Assembly: GCA_947379865.1 (NCBI GenBank)
Contig: CANCOY010000029.1
Coordinates: 1 to 35,890, forward strand
Direction: 5' to 3'
Source: Acetobacteraceae bacterium
GTDB lineage: Bacteria > Pseudomonadota > Alphaproteobacteria > Zavarziniales > Zavarziniaceae
Length of the DNA: 35,890 nt
Shown: piece by piece, positions 8,300 through 16,415 of the stretch
Numbering within the stretch: position 1 is the stretch's first letter
Layout of the letters: each line of letters starts with the position of its first letter
The notes under the pieces: model-generated
Seen by the model: the letters and a program-made list of their open reading frames with translations, nothing else
What the model was told of the DNA's origin: nothing
Database searches by the model: none
Made by a program: the position numbers and the translations under genes

Positions 8300-9315
8300 G
8301 CCTCGCCCCTTCGCCCGCGCAGAACCAGCACCAGAAAGAAAGGCGCACCGATCAGGGCGGTAATGATGCCAAGCTGAAGCTCTGGCCAGCCGGGCAGCAG
8401 CCGCACCACGATATCGGCTGCCAGCAGCAGGGCCGCCCCCCCCAACATGCTTGGCACCAGCACCCGGCTGGGCCTGTGGCCAACCAGCGGTCGGAGAAGA
8501 TGGGGCACCACCAACCCGACAAAGCCGATGGCACCAGCAACGGCAACGGCCGCACCAACACACAGGGCGGTCCCAATCACCAGACGCACCCCGACCCTGC
8601 CGATATCAAAGCCAAGGCTCCGGGCCGCCTCATCCCCCAGACTGAGAGCATCAAGCGGCCGCCCGAGTGACAACAGCACCACCCAGCCCGCCACCATGAA
8701 GGGCGCTGCCATCCAGACATGATCAAGACTGCGGTCGGCAAGCGAGCCCATGAGCCAGAAAACAATCTCGAAGGCGGCATAGAGGCTGGGTGCAAGATTG
8801 AGCGCCAGCGAGGTCAGCGCCCCCGCCAGACTGGTAACCGCAACCCCCGCAAGGATCAGGGTAAGCGGGCTCGCCCCCCGACCCGCCAGCAGCAGGACCA
8901 GCGCAGCACCCACCGCTGCCCCCAGCATGCCACCCAAAGGCAAAGCTGGCGGAAAAGCCTGTGCCAGCCCGAAATAGAAAACACCAACGGCACCCAGGGC
9001 CGCGCTGCCGGAAACACCGATGAGGCCGGGCTCGGCCAGGGGATTTCGCGTCAGGCCCTGCAGGGCCGCCCCTGCCAGACCAAGCGTGGCCCCCACCATC
9101 AGCCCAAGCACCGCCCGGGGCAGACGGATCTCCACCAGCACCAGGCCCAGCAGGCTCGGCTCTTGGGCCAGTACCTGGCGCAGGGTCGCCAACAGGGCAA
9201 GCGGCGCCCGCCCCGCCGAGAGTGAGCCGATGAACAGCAGGCCCACCAGCACGGCGAGACCGCCGATCAGCAGGTGGCGCGACACGGGCAAGGCCGGGGC
9301 AAGAGACATGCTCAT
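8296..9315 (-). CDS. btuC: ABC transporter permease, FecCD/BtuC family
   Basis: A 339-residue polytopic inner-membrane protein, normal for BtuC-type permeases with about ten helices. Family landmarks: LVLVEIRLPRAVLGLMVGATLGLAGAALQGLTRNPLAEPGLIGVSGSAALGA in the first third, and a GFVGLVVPHLLRPLVGHRPSR coupling region that meets the ATPase. It overlaps the substrate-binding protein gene upstream and the ATPase gene downstream by four bases each. It forms the transmembrane pore of the B12 importer (BtuC2D2). Confidence 0.95.
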   Translation of the reverse strand: MSMSLAPALPVSRHLLIGGLAVLVGLLFIGSLSAGRAPLALLATLRQVLAQEPSLLGLVLVEIRLPRAVLGLMVGATLGLAGAALQGLTRNPLAEPGLIGVSGSAALGAVGVFYFGLAQAFPPALPLGGMLGAAVGAALVLLLAGRGASPLTLILAGVAVTSLAGALTSLALNLAPSLYAAFEIVFWLMGSLADRSLDHVWMAAPFMVAGWVVLLSLGRPLDALSLGDEAARSLGFDIGRVGVRLVIGTALCVGAAVAVAGAIGFVGLVVPHLLRPLVGHRPSRVLVPSMLGGAALLLAADIVVRLLPGWPELQLGIITALIGAPFFLVLVLRGRRGEA

Positions 9316-10139
9316 GGCCGTGCCGCCACCAGCAGGGGCACGATGGCAGCTGAATCCGGCGTCTCGCAGGTCGACAGGGCGGCAGGCAGTTCAAGCTGGC
9401 GCTTGCCCGCCATGGCTGCCTTGACCGCAGGGTGGGCCAGCAGGGCCCGGGCATTGGAAGCCCGGCCCGGCACCTTGGCACTCATCACCAGCAGGTCGGG
9501 GGCCGCCAGAACCAGGGTCTCGAGCGGTACCCTGCCATAGCCGGCAAGCCCCGCCTCCCGAGCGGCATTGAGATAACCTGCGCGGTGGAAAAATTCGTCC
9601 ATCAGGGTGCCCTGACCGACAGAGAAACCATTCTCGTTCCAGTAAAGGGCGCGCGGCTGAATGCCTTCGCCACGGCCAGTACCCAGCGCCGCATCCATGG
9701 TGGCGATCCACGCCTCGCCTTTTTCAGGCTCGCCAAATGCGTTGGCCACCCGTTGCGTCTGGCTGCGGACGGCCTGCGTTGTGGTCGCCGCCTCCAGTTC
9801 GATGACGGGGATACCAAGGCGCCTGAGCAGGCCAAGGGTGGCCGCATCGGTGGTGTCCCCGGCAATCACAAGATCGGGGCCAAGCAGGATCACGTCCTCT
9901 GCCCGCCCCCGGTTGCGCGGCAGGCCCGCCGCCTCCCCCGCCACGGCCGAGAGTTCAGGGTCGACCGCCAAAGGGCTGAGGGAGGCAATCCGGGCGCGCT
10001 CGGCCAGCCGCACCACATACTGGTCGGCACAGAGGTTGAGCGAGACGATATGGGCAGGCTTAGCCCCAAGAGGGGCCGCAAGGGCGCTGGTGGCAAGCAG
10101 GCTCGCCATCAGAAACCCCAAGGCTGCGGCCCGTACCAC
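9312..10139 (-). CDS. btuF: periplasmic cobalamin-binding protein of the ABC importer (BtuF)
   Basis: A 275-residue protein of family PF01497. GTG 10139 is preferred as start: it lies seven bases after the btuB stop with TGAGG in front. The upstream open frame runs inside btuB. Residues 1-21 form a signal peptide (AAALGFLMASLLATSALAAP). Mature motifs include HIVSLNLCADQYVVRL, GPDLVIAGD and LLRRLGIPVIELEAATT, the two-lobe pattern of BtuF/FecB proteins. It would deliver corrinoid from the periplasm to BtuCD. The gene is embedded between btuB and btuC, which supports the substrate. Confidence 0.9.
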   Translation of the reverse strand: MVRAAALGFLMASLLATSALAAPLGAKPAHIVSLNLCADQYVVRLAERARIASLSPLAVDPELSAVAGEAAGLPRNRGRAEDVILLGPDLVIAGDTTDAATLGLLRRLGIPVIELEAATTTQAVRSQTQRVANAFGEPEKGEAWIATMDAALGTGRGEGIQPRALYWNENGFSVGQGTLMDEFFHRAGYLNAAREAGLAGYGRVPLETLVLAAPDLLVMSAKVPGRASNARALLAHPAVKAAMAGKRQLELPAALSTCETPDSAAIVPLLVAARP

Positions 10140-10146
10140 GCCCGCC

Positions 10147-12108
10147 TCAGAAGCTGGCCGTGACGCCGAACATGGCGGCACGTCCGGCGGCAAGCCAGCC
10201 ATCAGGATTCTGATAGGTCCGGTCAAGCAGGTTGGTGAGCCGGCCAAAGGCGGTATAGCCGGGCGCGACCTTGTAGCGCGCCGACACGTCCATGGTTACC
10301 ACCGGCGTCTGGTTGAAATAGGCAAAGGTGAAATTGCCAATGTCCTTGCGCTTGCCAACATAGAGAACGGTGGTCGAAAGGCTGAGGTCCTCTGTTGCCT
10401 GCCAGTCGGCGCCAAGGCTTAGCTTGTGACGCGGCCGGCGCACGACCTGCGCTTGCGTATCGCCGTTCAGCGCCATCCAGGTATAGTCGAGCCGCAGATC
10501 CAGATCCTTGGTAACGGCAAGAGAGGCATAGGACTCTACTCCCTTGGAGCGACCGTTCTGCTCGTTGGTCAGCGTCGACGGCGTCCCATAGACATAGACG
10601 ATCATGTTCTCGATGCGGTTCTGGAAATAGGTAGCGCCAAGGCTGAGGCGCTTGTCGAACAGGGTCTGTTCGACCCCCGCATCAAAGCCACGGCTGGTTT
10701 CCGGCACCAGATCTGGATTGCCCACATACTCGCCATAGCTGGAACTGCTCTGCAGATAGAGCTGGCTCAGGGCTGGCGCCTTGAAGCCGGTACCATAGCT
10801 TGCCTTCAGCTTGGTCCCCGTCTCAGGGATCAGATAGGCAGGCGCCACACGCCAGGTTACCTCTTCACCGTAACGGCTACCCGCATCGACGCGCACGCCA
10901 ATGGTTGTATAGAGCCGCTCGAAAAAGCCGCTCTGCAGTTGGAGAAAACCGGCACTGTTGCGGATTGCGCCGCGGGTGGTGCCCTCGCTGGTATCGTCAG
11001 GTGTCTGGTAGAGGGACGACGACGTGATGGTCTCGCGGGACGACTCTGCGCCAAGGGTCAGGGTCTGGTCAGGGGTCAGGAAGATATCACCCTGCCAGTC
11101 AGCCTTGAGGCGCTCACCCGTGCTGGGGTAGCTCTCAAGCACGTTGTAATAGGGGTCGGGCGAATTGGAGGAAACCTGATCATAGGTGGTGCTGGCAAAG
11201 CCGACGCGATTGCTCATACGGCCACCAAAGACATCCCACACGGCTTCACCACGCATCAGGCGGATATCATTGCGAAGCTCGGCATTCGGGTCGCCCGGAT
11301 TGGCATCATAGTTGGAAAATGCCTTCGACTGGCGGATCAGGCCAGAAACCGACAGCGTATCGCTCAGGCGGTAGCCAAGCTTGCCCGACACGGTCCAGTC
11401 GTGCGACCCGTCGTCAAAGGCCGGCGCTCCCGCCGACGCGCGGCGGTCGGCTGCGGCATAAGCGTAACCATCGGTCCGGTTGCGCTCGGCGCTTAGGGCA
11501 AAACTGAGGCGCTCATCCAGCAGGCTGCCATGCAGGGTGCCAGAAAGACCGGCCGTCCCGAACGAACCGCCCTGCACCGTTGCGGATCCACCCAGTGGCC
11601 CCTTGCCAGACTTGGTGATGATGTTGATGACGCCACCAATGGCCGAGGACCCATAAAGCGTTCCCTGGGGTCCACGCAGAACCTCGATCCGCTCAACATT
11701 GGCAAGATTGACAGTGCTGAAATCGAATGCCCCTGCCGATGAGGCGGGGTCAGTTACATCAACACCGTCAAGCAGCACGACTGTGTGGTTGGAACTGGCA
11801 CCGCGCAGATACAGATTGGCAACGCCATTTCGGCTGCCCTCACCATATTGACCAATGCTCAGGCCGGGCACCGTACGCAATGCCTCGGGCAGGCTGGTGT
11901 AGCCGCGCCTGGCAATCTCCCCTTGGTCGATGACGGTGATGGAACTGGCAATCCGGTCGATCGGGGTCGGCACGCGTGTCGCGGTGACCACCGTCTCAGG
12001 CAGGACAGCATCCTGCGCCATGGCGCCAGCCGGCAGGGCCAGCGCTGCCGTCAGGGCCAAAAGAAGCGGATTCAGGGCGTGGAATGGATTTTGGACATGG
12101 TTGGGCAC
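10147..12108 (-). CDS. btuB: TonB-dependent vitamin B12 outer-membrane receptor (BtuB)
   Basis: A 653-residue outer-membrane receptor. The start is GTG 12108, with AAGGA seven bases upstream. A signal peptide ends near AMA-QD (about residue 31). The TonB box region PETVVTATRVPT follows, then the plug domain with VERIEVLRGPQGTLYGSSAIGGVINIITK, and a long beta-barrel of alternating aromatic strands ending in the terminal Phe of FGVTASF, the usual Bam signal. An NPDGWLAAGR segment near the end is typical of BtuB-like barrels. A complete cobalamin riboswitch lies directly upstream, so expression should fall when adenosylcobalamin is plentiful. It is the first gene of btuB-btuF-btuC-btuD-tonB. Confidence 0.95.
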   Translation of the reverse strand: MPNHVQNPFHALNPLLLALTAALALPAGAMAQDAVLPETVVTATRVPTPIDRIASSITVIDQGEIARRGYTSLPEALRTVPGLSIGQYGEGSRNGVANLYLRGASSNHTVVLLDGVDVTDPASSAGAFDFSTVNLANVERIEVLRGPQGTLYGSSAIGGVINIITKSGKGPLGGSATVQGGSFGTAGLSGTLHGSLLDERLSFALSAERNRTDGYAYAAADRRASAGAPAFDDGSHDWTVSGKLGYRLSDTLSVSGLIRQSKAFSNYDANPGDPNAELRNDIRLMRGEAVWDVFGGRMSNRVGFASTTYDQVSSNSPDPYYNVLESYPSTGERLKADWQGDIFLTPDQTLTLGAESSRETITSSSLYQTPDDTSEGTTRGAIRNSAGFLQLQSGFFERLYTTIGVRVDAGSRYGEEVTWRVAPAYLIPETGTKLKASYGTGFKAPALSQLYLQSSSSYGEYVGNPDLVPETSRGFDAGVEQTLFDKRLSLGATYFQNRIENMIVYVYGTPSTLTNEQNGRSKGVESYASLAVTKDLDLRLDYTWMALNGDTQAQVVRRPRHKLSLGADWQATEDLSLSTTVLYVGKRKDIGNFTFAYFNQTPVVTMDVSARYKVAPGYTAFGRLTNLLDRTYQNPDGWLAAGRAAMFGVTASF

Positions 12109-12199
12109 AGAACGGTCCTTCCGTCAGCGTTGACACACACCGTCACCGCTCACGGATTCCCGTTACCCTTCTCTCACCCCGGAGAAAGGTTGGCGACGT

Positions 12200-12362
12200 T
12201 GACGGCAGGTCTCCTGGCTCGCGGGTCAGCGCCTTGGCTGTCCGACCTTCCCGGTTTCCCAGTGGTCATGTGGACAAAGGCTCGCCGCTTACAGTTGCGG
12301 GGGCAGCCGCGGTATTGAACCGCGTTCCCTTTTCACCCCTTGCGGGGCACCGTCACCACCAC
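12200..12362 (-). promoter_or_regulatory. cobalamin (adenosylcobalamin) riboswitch
   Basis: Read on the minus strand, the conserved blocks appear in the right order: GGTGCC near 12350, AAGGGAACGCGG, the core GGCTGCCCCCGCAACTGTAA (about 12291-12310), CCACTGGGAAACCGGGAAGG, and the closing B12 box GCCAGGAGACCTGCC (12204-12218). This is a class-I style aptamer. Between it and the btuB GTG (about 95 bases) lies a CCTTTCTC/GAGAGAAGG-type stem near 12158-12190 that could belong to the expression platform. There is no U-tract terminator, so control is more likely at translation. Confidence 0.95.
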
Positions 12363-12390
12363 TCCTAGCAAAGGACGGCGGGGACAGCAA
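12362..12390 (-). promoter_or_regulatory. candidate sigma70 promoter of the B12 operon
   Basis: On the minus strand TTGCTG (12385-12390) and TAGGAG (12362-12367) are separated by 17 bases, placing the transcription start just before the riboswitch. The -10 match is partial. Confidence 0.5.
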
Positions 12391-12415
12391 GAGATTTACC
12401 GTGACCGGCCATGGC

Positions 12416-13402
12416 TCAGGCGAGCGCTGCGGCCTCACGGTTTGCCGCGCGCGAGACGGCGGCTTCGCGCTGAAGGATATAGAGGCCGCTGCCGATCAGA
12501 ATGAACGAGCCGGCCCAGGTCCATGTATCGGGCAGCGTTCCCCAGATCGCCCAGCCAAGGACCACCCCCCACAGCATGCCCGTGTATTCAAAGGGCGCCA
12601 CAGCGGCAATGGGTGCCATCACAAAGGCCCGCGTCATGAAGATCTGGGCTATGCCGCCAAGCAGGCCCATGGCCGCCAGCCAGCCCCACTGCAGCCCCTG
12701 CGGCGCCACCCAGACCCATGGCAGGGTGGACCCACTCACCAAAAGGCTGAACATGGTGAAATAAAAGATGATCGCAATGGTGCCATCGTGACGTGAAAGA
12801 TTACGGATGATCACCATGGCCAGGGCATAGGTGAAGGCAGCCACGATGGGAACGATGGCGGCCAACTGGAACAGGTCACCACCCGGCCGCAGCATCACCA
12901 GCACGCCGGAAAAACCCACCGCCACCGCCGCCCACCGGCGCGGCCCAACCTTCTCGTGCAACAGGGGCACGGACAGGGCCGTCATGAACAGGGGGGCGGC
13001 AAAGCCAAGGGCAAAGGCATCTGCCAGAGGCAGCAGTTTGTAGGCGACGAAATAGAGATACATCGACACCAGACCCACGCTGCTGCGCAACATGTGCAGG
13101 CCCGGCCGCGTGACCCGCAGCAGGCGCCAGCCACCGCTGCGCGCCATAAGCAGGCCAAGCGGCAGCAGCGCGAAGATCGAGCGAAAGAAAACCAGTTCGA
13201 TGAGGGGGAATGTGTCTGAAAGCCATTTGACGATGGCATCCATCGCGGCAAACAGCCCGACCGCCAGGATCATGGAGCCGATACCGGCGAGCGTGCGCCG
13301 CCCCTGATCGGCCCGGGCAAAGGCGGCATCCCGCGCCTCGCTTGCCGAGGGCTGCAAGGCGGCTTTGGCAGTGGGGGTGGCTGTGCTGCTTGGCTGGGAC
13401 AT
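12416..13402 (-). CDS. DMT-superfamily transporter with two EamA domains
   Basis: A 328-residue inner-membrane protein starting at ATG 13402 (MSQPSST), with GAGG about eight bases upstream; the longer open frame is low-complexity and covers the preceding terminator. It has about ten hydrophobic helices arranged as two EamA halves: first half LAGIGSMILAVGLFAAMDAIVKWLSDTFPLIELVFFRS, second half beginning around FQLAAIVPIVAAFTYALAMVIIRNLS. EamA proteins export metabolites such as amino acids, or take up metabolites; the substrate cannot be read from sequence. It is separated from the bdhA-patatin unit by a strong terminator and followed by the B12 promoter region, so it is probably its own transcript. 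Confidence 0.88.
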   Translation of the reverse strand: MSQPSSTATPTAKAALQPSASEARDAAFARADQGRRTLAGIGSMILAVGLFAAMDAIVKWLSDTFPLIELVFFRSIFALLPLGLLMARSGGWRLLRVTRPGLHMLRSSVGLVSMYLYFVAYKLLPLADAFALGFAAPLFMTALSVPLLHEKVGPRRWAAVAVGFSGVLVMLRPGGDLFQLAAIVPIVAAFTYALAMVIIRNLSRHDGTIAIIFYFTMFSLLVSGSTLPWVWVAPQGLQWGWLAAMGLLGGIAQIFMTRAFVMAPIAAVAPFEYTGMLWGVVLGWAIWGTLPDTWTWAGSFILIGSGLYILQREAAVSRAANREAAALA

Positions 13403-13438
13403 GATCAGGGCCTCTGGCGGATGCCAAGGTGAGGCCAA

Positions 13439-13482
13439 ACAAAAGGGCGGCGCAAGCCCTGAGGCCTGCGCCGCCCTGTTTG
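13439..13482 (-). terminator. rho-independent terminator after the bdhA-patatin unit
   Basis: A perfect GGGCGGCGCA/TGCGCCGCCC stem (13445-13476) with a further GGCC/GGGC-type inner pairing; on the minus strand it is followed by TTTTGTTT. It lies just past the patatin stop codon at 13497. Confidence 0.9.
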
Positions 13483-13496
13483 TCAGTTCACTCTGA

Positions 13497-14570
13497 TCAG
13501 AGGAACTTCTTGGCGATGTCGGTGCTCGACTCCTTGCCGATCTTGTCCCAATTGTCGGACAGGAACGTCTCGGCACGCTGGCGACCGAGATCCTTCAGCC
13601 AGTTGAGGAACTCCCAGTCGGCATTGAGCTTGGAGGAAACCCCCATGCCCGCCATCACGTCCTCGGCATCGACGGTGTGCACGAACAGGCGCTTCAGGCG
13701 TCCACCATCGTCAAAGCCTGAATCGATCAGGCCCGTGACGAAGTTGATCGCCCGCATCTCGCGCATCAGGCTCGAATTGAAGCTGAGCGTGTTGATACGG
13801 TCGAGGATCGCCTGTGCCGTCGTCGGCACTTCGGGAATGTTGATCGGGTTGATCTGCACGATCAGCACGTCCCGCGACGCGCAATTGTAGATCAGCGGAT
13901 AAAGGGGCGGGTTGCCCATATAGCCGCCGTCCCAATAATGCTGGCCATCAACTTCCACAGCCTGGAACATGAACGGCAGACAGGCAGAGGCCAGAACCGC
14001 TTCGACAGAGATGTCGCTGTGGTCAAAAACCCGGATACGCCCGTTCAGCACGTTCGATGCGCAGATGTAGAGCTTTACCTTGGTTTCCTTGTGCAGGAAA
14101 TCAAAGTCGATGGTCGAGGCGAGCACGTCCTTGAGCGGATTCGTGTTCATCGGGTTGAGCTGATATGGCGAGGCCATGCGGCTCAGGGCATCGAAGAACA
14201 GATACGCCGGGGAATACTCCATGCTCCCCTTGGTACCGAACCACTTGTCCATCACGCTCTGCTGCAGCGGGCCACTCTTGGAGGCATCAGAGATGCGCTT
14301 CCAGAAGGTGTCCAGCAGATCCCGCGCGCCCTTGTTGCCGCCAGCGGCAAGACCGCAGGCCGTGACAGCCGCGTTCATCGCGCCTGCCGACGTACCAACG
14401 ATGCCTTCGATGGCAACGCCCTTTTCCTCGAGCAGACGATCAATCACGCCCCAGGTAAACGCCCCGTGAGAGCCGCCACCCTGGAGTGCCAGATTGATGA
14501 CCTTCACACCGGCATCCGAAGATGCCGGTGTGGCACGGCGTGGCTTTCCCACGTCTGCTGCCCCGGTCAA
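13497..14570 (-). CDS. patatin-like phospholipase/esterase
   Basis: A 357-residue patatin-domain protein. The catalytic parts are complete: GGGSHG oxyanion loop at about 31-36, the nucleophile elbow GTSAG near 59-63, and the Asp of the dyad in WDGGYMGNPP. It has no signal peptide or membrane segment, so it is cytosolic or peripheral. The start is unusual: TTG 14570 overlaps the TGA stop of bdhA (TTGA); a GTG at 14552 is the alternative. The overlap implies translational coupling to 3-hydroxybutyrate dehydrogenase. Patatins are Ser-Asp lipases or acyl hydrolases; a role at polyhydroxybutyrate granules is suggested only by the neighbour. Confidence 0.9.
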   Translation of the reverse strand: MTGAADVGKPRRATPASSDAGVKVINLALQGGGSHGAFTWGVIDRLLEEKGVAIEGIVGTSAGAMNAAVTACGLAAGGNKGARDLLDTFWKRISDASKSGPLQQSVMDKWFGTKGSMEYSPAYLFFDALSRMASPYQLNPMNTNPLKDVLASTIDFDFLHKETKVKLYICASNVLNGRIRVFDHSDISVEAVLASACLPFMFQAVEVDGQHYWDGGYMGNPPLYPLIYNCASRDVLIVQINPINIPEVPTTAQAILDRINTLSFNSSLMREMRAINFVTGLIDSGFDDGGRLKRLFVHTVDAEDVMAGMGVSSKLNADWEFLNWLKDLGRQRAETFLSDNWDKIGKESSTDIAKKFL

Positions 14571-15355
14571 TGAGCGACCCAGCCACCGTCGACCGGGATC
14601 GCAGTGCCTGTGATGGCCGCTGCGGCGTCGGACGACAGGAACACCGCCAGGGCGCCCATCTGCTCGACAGTCGCGAACTCGCGGTTGGGCTGGTTGACCA
14701 GCAGAACTTCCTTGATGACCCGGTCACGGCTGATGCCATGGGCCTTGGCCTGGTCGTCGATCTGCTTCTCGACCAGCGGCGTGTAGACATAGCCCGGGCA
14801 GATCGCGTTGGCCGTGATGCCCTGCTGGGCGATCTCGAGCGCGGTCACCTTGGTCAGGCCGATCATGCCGTGCTTGGCAGCGACATAAGCAGACTTGAAG
14901 GGTGAAGCAATCAGGCCGTGTGCCGACGAAATGTTGATGATACGGCCCCACTTGGCCGCCTTCATCAGGGGCAGGCAGGCCTTCGTCGAATGGAACGCCG
15001 ACGACAGATTGGTGGCCAGAACCTGGTCCCACTTGTCGAGGGGGAATTCGTCAATCGGGGCAACGTGCTGGATGCCGGCATTGTTGACGAGAATGTCGAC
15101 CGAGCCGAACTTCTTGGCGGCTTCCTCGACCATTGCGTAGATTTCGGCCGGAACGCCCATGTCGGCAGCGCCGAAAATGGTCTTGCCGCCGTTGATGACG
15201 CCAAGCTCGGCAACCAGAGCATCGGACTCGGGCGACGCCTTGCGGCTATTCAGTACGACAGCGGCGCCCGCCTGGGCAAAGGCGCGCGCGATTCCAAGAC
15301 CAATACCGCTGGTCGACCCGGTTACAACCGCGACCTTGCCGGTGAGAGCACCCAT
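14567..15355 (-). CDS. bdhA: D-3-hydroxybutyrate dehydrogenase (short-chain dehydrogenase)
   Basis: A 262-residue SDR enzyme with all family motifs: TGSTSGIGLGIA at the NAD-binding turn (12-23), NNAGIQHVAPIDEFP, catalytic Ser in NISSAHGLIASPFKSAYVAAKHG with Tyr and Lys, and ICPGYVYTPLVEKQI. The stretches HVAPIDEFP, SAHGLIASPFKSAYVAAKHG and PGYVYTPLVEKQI are characteristic of 3-hydroxybutyrate dehydrogenases. It converts 3-hydroxybutyrate to acetoacetate with NAD+, a step of polyhydroxybutyrate breakdown. AAGGGGG precedes ATG 15355. It is the first gene of a two-gene unit with the patatin. Confidence 0.93.
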   Translation of the reverse strand: MGALTGKVAVVTGSTSGIGLGIARAFAQAGAAVVLNSRKASPESDALVAELGVINGGKTIFGAADMGVPAEIYAMVEEAAKKFGSVDILVNNAGIQHVAPIDEFPLDKWDQVLATNLSSAFHSTKACLPLMKAAKWGRIINISSAHGLIASPFKSAYVAAKHGMIGLTKVTALEIAQQGITANAICPGYVYTPLVEKQIDDQAKAHGISRDRVIKEVLLVNQPNREFATVEQMGALAVFLSSDAAAAITGTAIPVDGGWVAH

Positions 15356-15478
15356 AATATCCCCCTTAGGCTATGAGCCAAATTGCTCGCCTAGCGCATT
15401 TTCATCACGAAGCGGGGGTTCGTACAATCGATTTGTTTACGGACAGAGGTATTGCAAGTGCAGGCCTTTGCTGGGCGT

Positions 15479-15502
15479 GTCGGCCGGAGTATTCCGGCCG
15501 AC
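15479..15502. other. perfect 10-bp hairpin without a U-tract, between bdhA and phoH
   Basis: GTCGGCCGGA and TCCGGCCGAC are exact inverted repeats around the loop GTAT. It lies downstream of phoH and upstream of bdhA. Neither strand shows a T-run after it, so it is not a classical terminator; it may end the phoH transcript by RNA stability or act as an operator. Confidence 0.6.
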
Positions 15503-15547
15503 TGCATGACGGTTATCTGTTCAGCTTAGAAACTAAAACGTCACGTA

Positions 15548-16315
15548 TCAGAGCACGCCAAGCATGCTGGCAACCAGCGGATGCCTGACGATATCTGCGT
15601 CATCAAGACGGACAACGGCAATACCCGGAACTGTCGCCACCCGCCGGGCAATTTCGGCAAAGCCAGAGATGCCGGGCAGCAGGTCTGTCTGGTCCGGGTC
15701 GCCCGTCAGCACCATGGTGGAGTGCCAGCCAAGGCGGGTCAGCAGCATCTTGATCTGGGCGTACGTGCAGTTCTGGGCTTCGTCGATCACCACAAAGGCC
15801 CCATTCAGGGTGCGCCCCCGCATATAGGCCACCGGGGCAATCTCGATGGCGCCATTGCCCAGCAGCAGACGCAGGCGCTTGGCCCCCAGCCGCTCGTTGA
15901 GGGCGTCATAGAGAGGCTGCAGATAGGGGGCGAGTTTCTCGTGCATGTCACCCGGCAGGAAGCCAAGGCTCTCCCCCGCCTCAACAGCGGGGCGCGACAG
16001 GACAATCCGGTTGACCGAGCCCGCCTCCAGCGCTTCCACCGCCGCTGCAATTGCCAGATAGGTCTTGCCGCTGCCGGCCGGGCCAAGGGCAAGGGTCAGG
16101 TTGTGGCTGGCGATCGCGTCCATCAGGGCGCGCTGATTGGCGCTCTGTGGACGGACGTTGCGTACAAAGCGCCGGTCGCGGTCGTCTGCCTCGTCGCTAT
16201 TGGGATCCCAGGTCGTGGGTGACTCGCAGATCTGGCGCAGCCGGGCCAGTTCAGCCGGCCGGGCGGGCGTGGCTGCATCGTCGCGGGATTTGGTGCGAAT
16301 GGCGCGTTTCGTCAT
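15548..16315 (-). CDS. PhoH-like P-loop ATPase
   Basis: A 255-residue protein starting at ATG 16315 (MTKRAIRTKSRDD), with GAGGAG seven bases upstream. Motifs in order: RPQSANQRALMDAI, Walker A GPAGSGKT, SRPAVEAGESLGFLPGD, Walker B FVVIDEAQN and LTGDPDQTDL. These define the PhoH/RNA-helicase-like ATPase family. It is shorter than the usual YbeZ-type PhoH (over 300 residues) and lacks the ybeY neighbour normally found downstream, so it is probably a separate PhoH-like paralogue. Function in RNA metabolism is suggested for the family but not settled. A terminator-like element lies about 70 bases before its start, making transcription attenuation possible. Confidence 0.9.
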   Translation of the reverse strand: MTKRAIRTKSRDDAATPARPAELARLRQICESPTTWDPNSDEADDRDRRFVRNVRPQSANQRALMDAIASHNLTLALGPAGSGKTYLAIAAAVEALEAGSVNRIVLSRPAVEAGESLGFLPGDMHEKLAPYLQPLYDALNERLGAKRLRLLLGNGAIEIAPVAYMRGRTLNGAFVVIDEAQNCTYAQIKMLLTRLGWHSTMVLTGDPDQTDLLPGISGFAEIARRVATVPGIAVVRLDDADIVRHPLVASMLGVL

Positions 16316-16386
16316 CAAGGCACTCCTCAGGGATACGGCCTCAGCCGTGGGGATGCGCTGGAACGTGAACTGGATGCGGCAGGCAT

Positions 16387-16415
16387 AAAAAAAACCGCCC
16401 TGGATAACAGGGCGG
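16387..16415 (-). terminator. strong rho-independent terminator between groEL and phoH
   Basis: On the minus strand CCGCCCTG / CAGGGCGG form an 8-bp stem around a five-base loop, followed by eight T residues (16387-16394). It is separate from the groEL terminator at 16605-16632, so it must end some other transcript, or act as an attenuator upstream of phoH. Confidence 0.9.
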
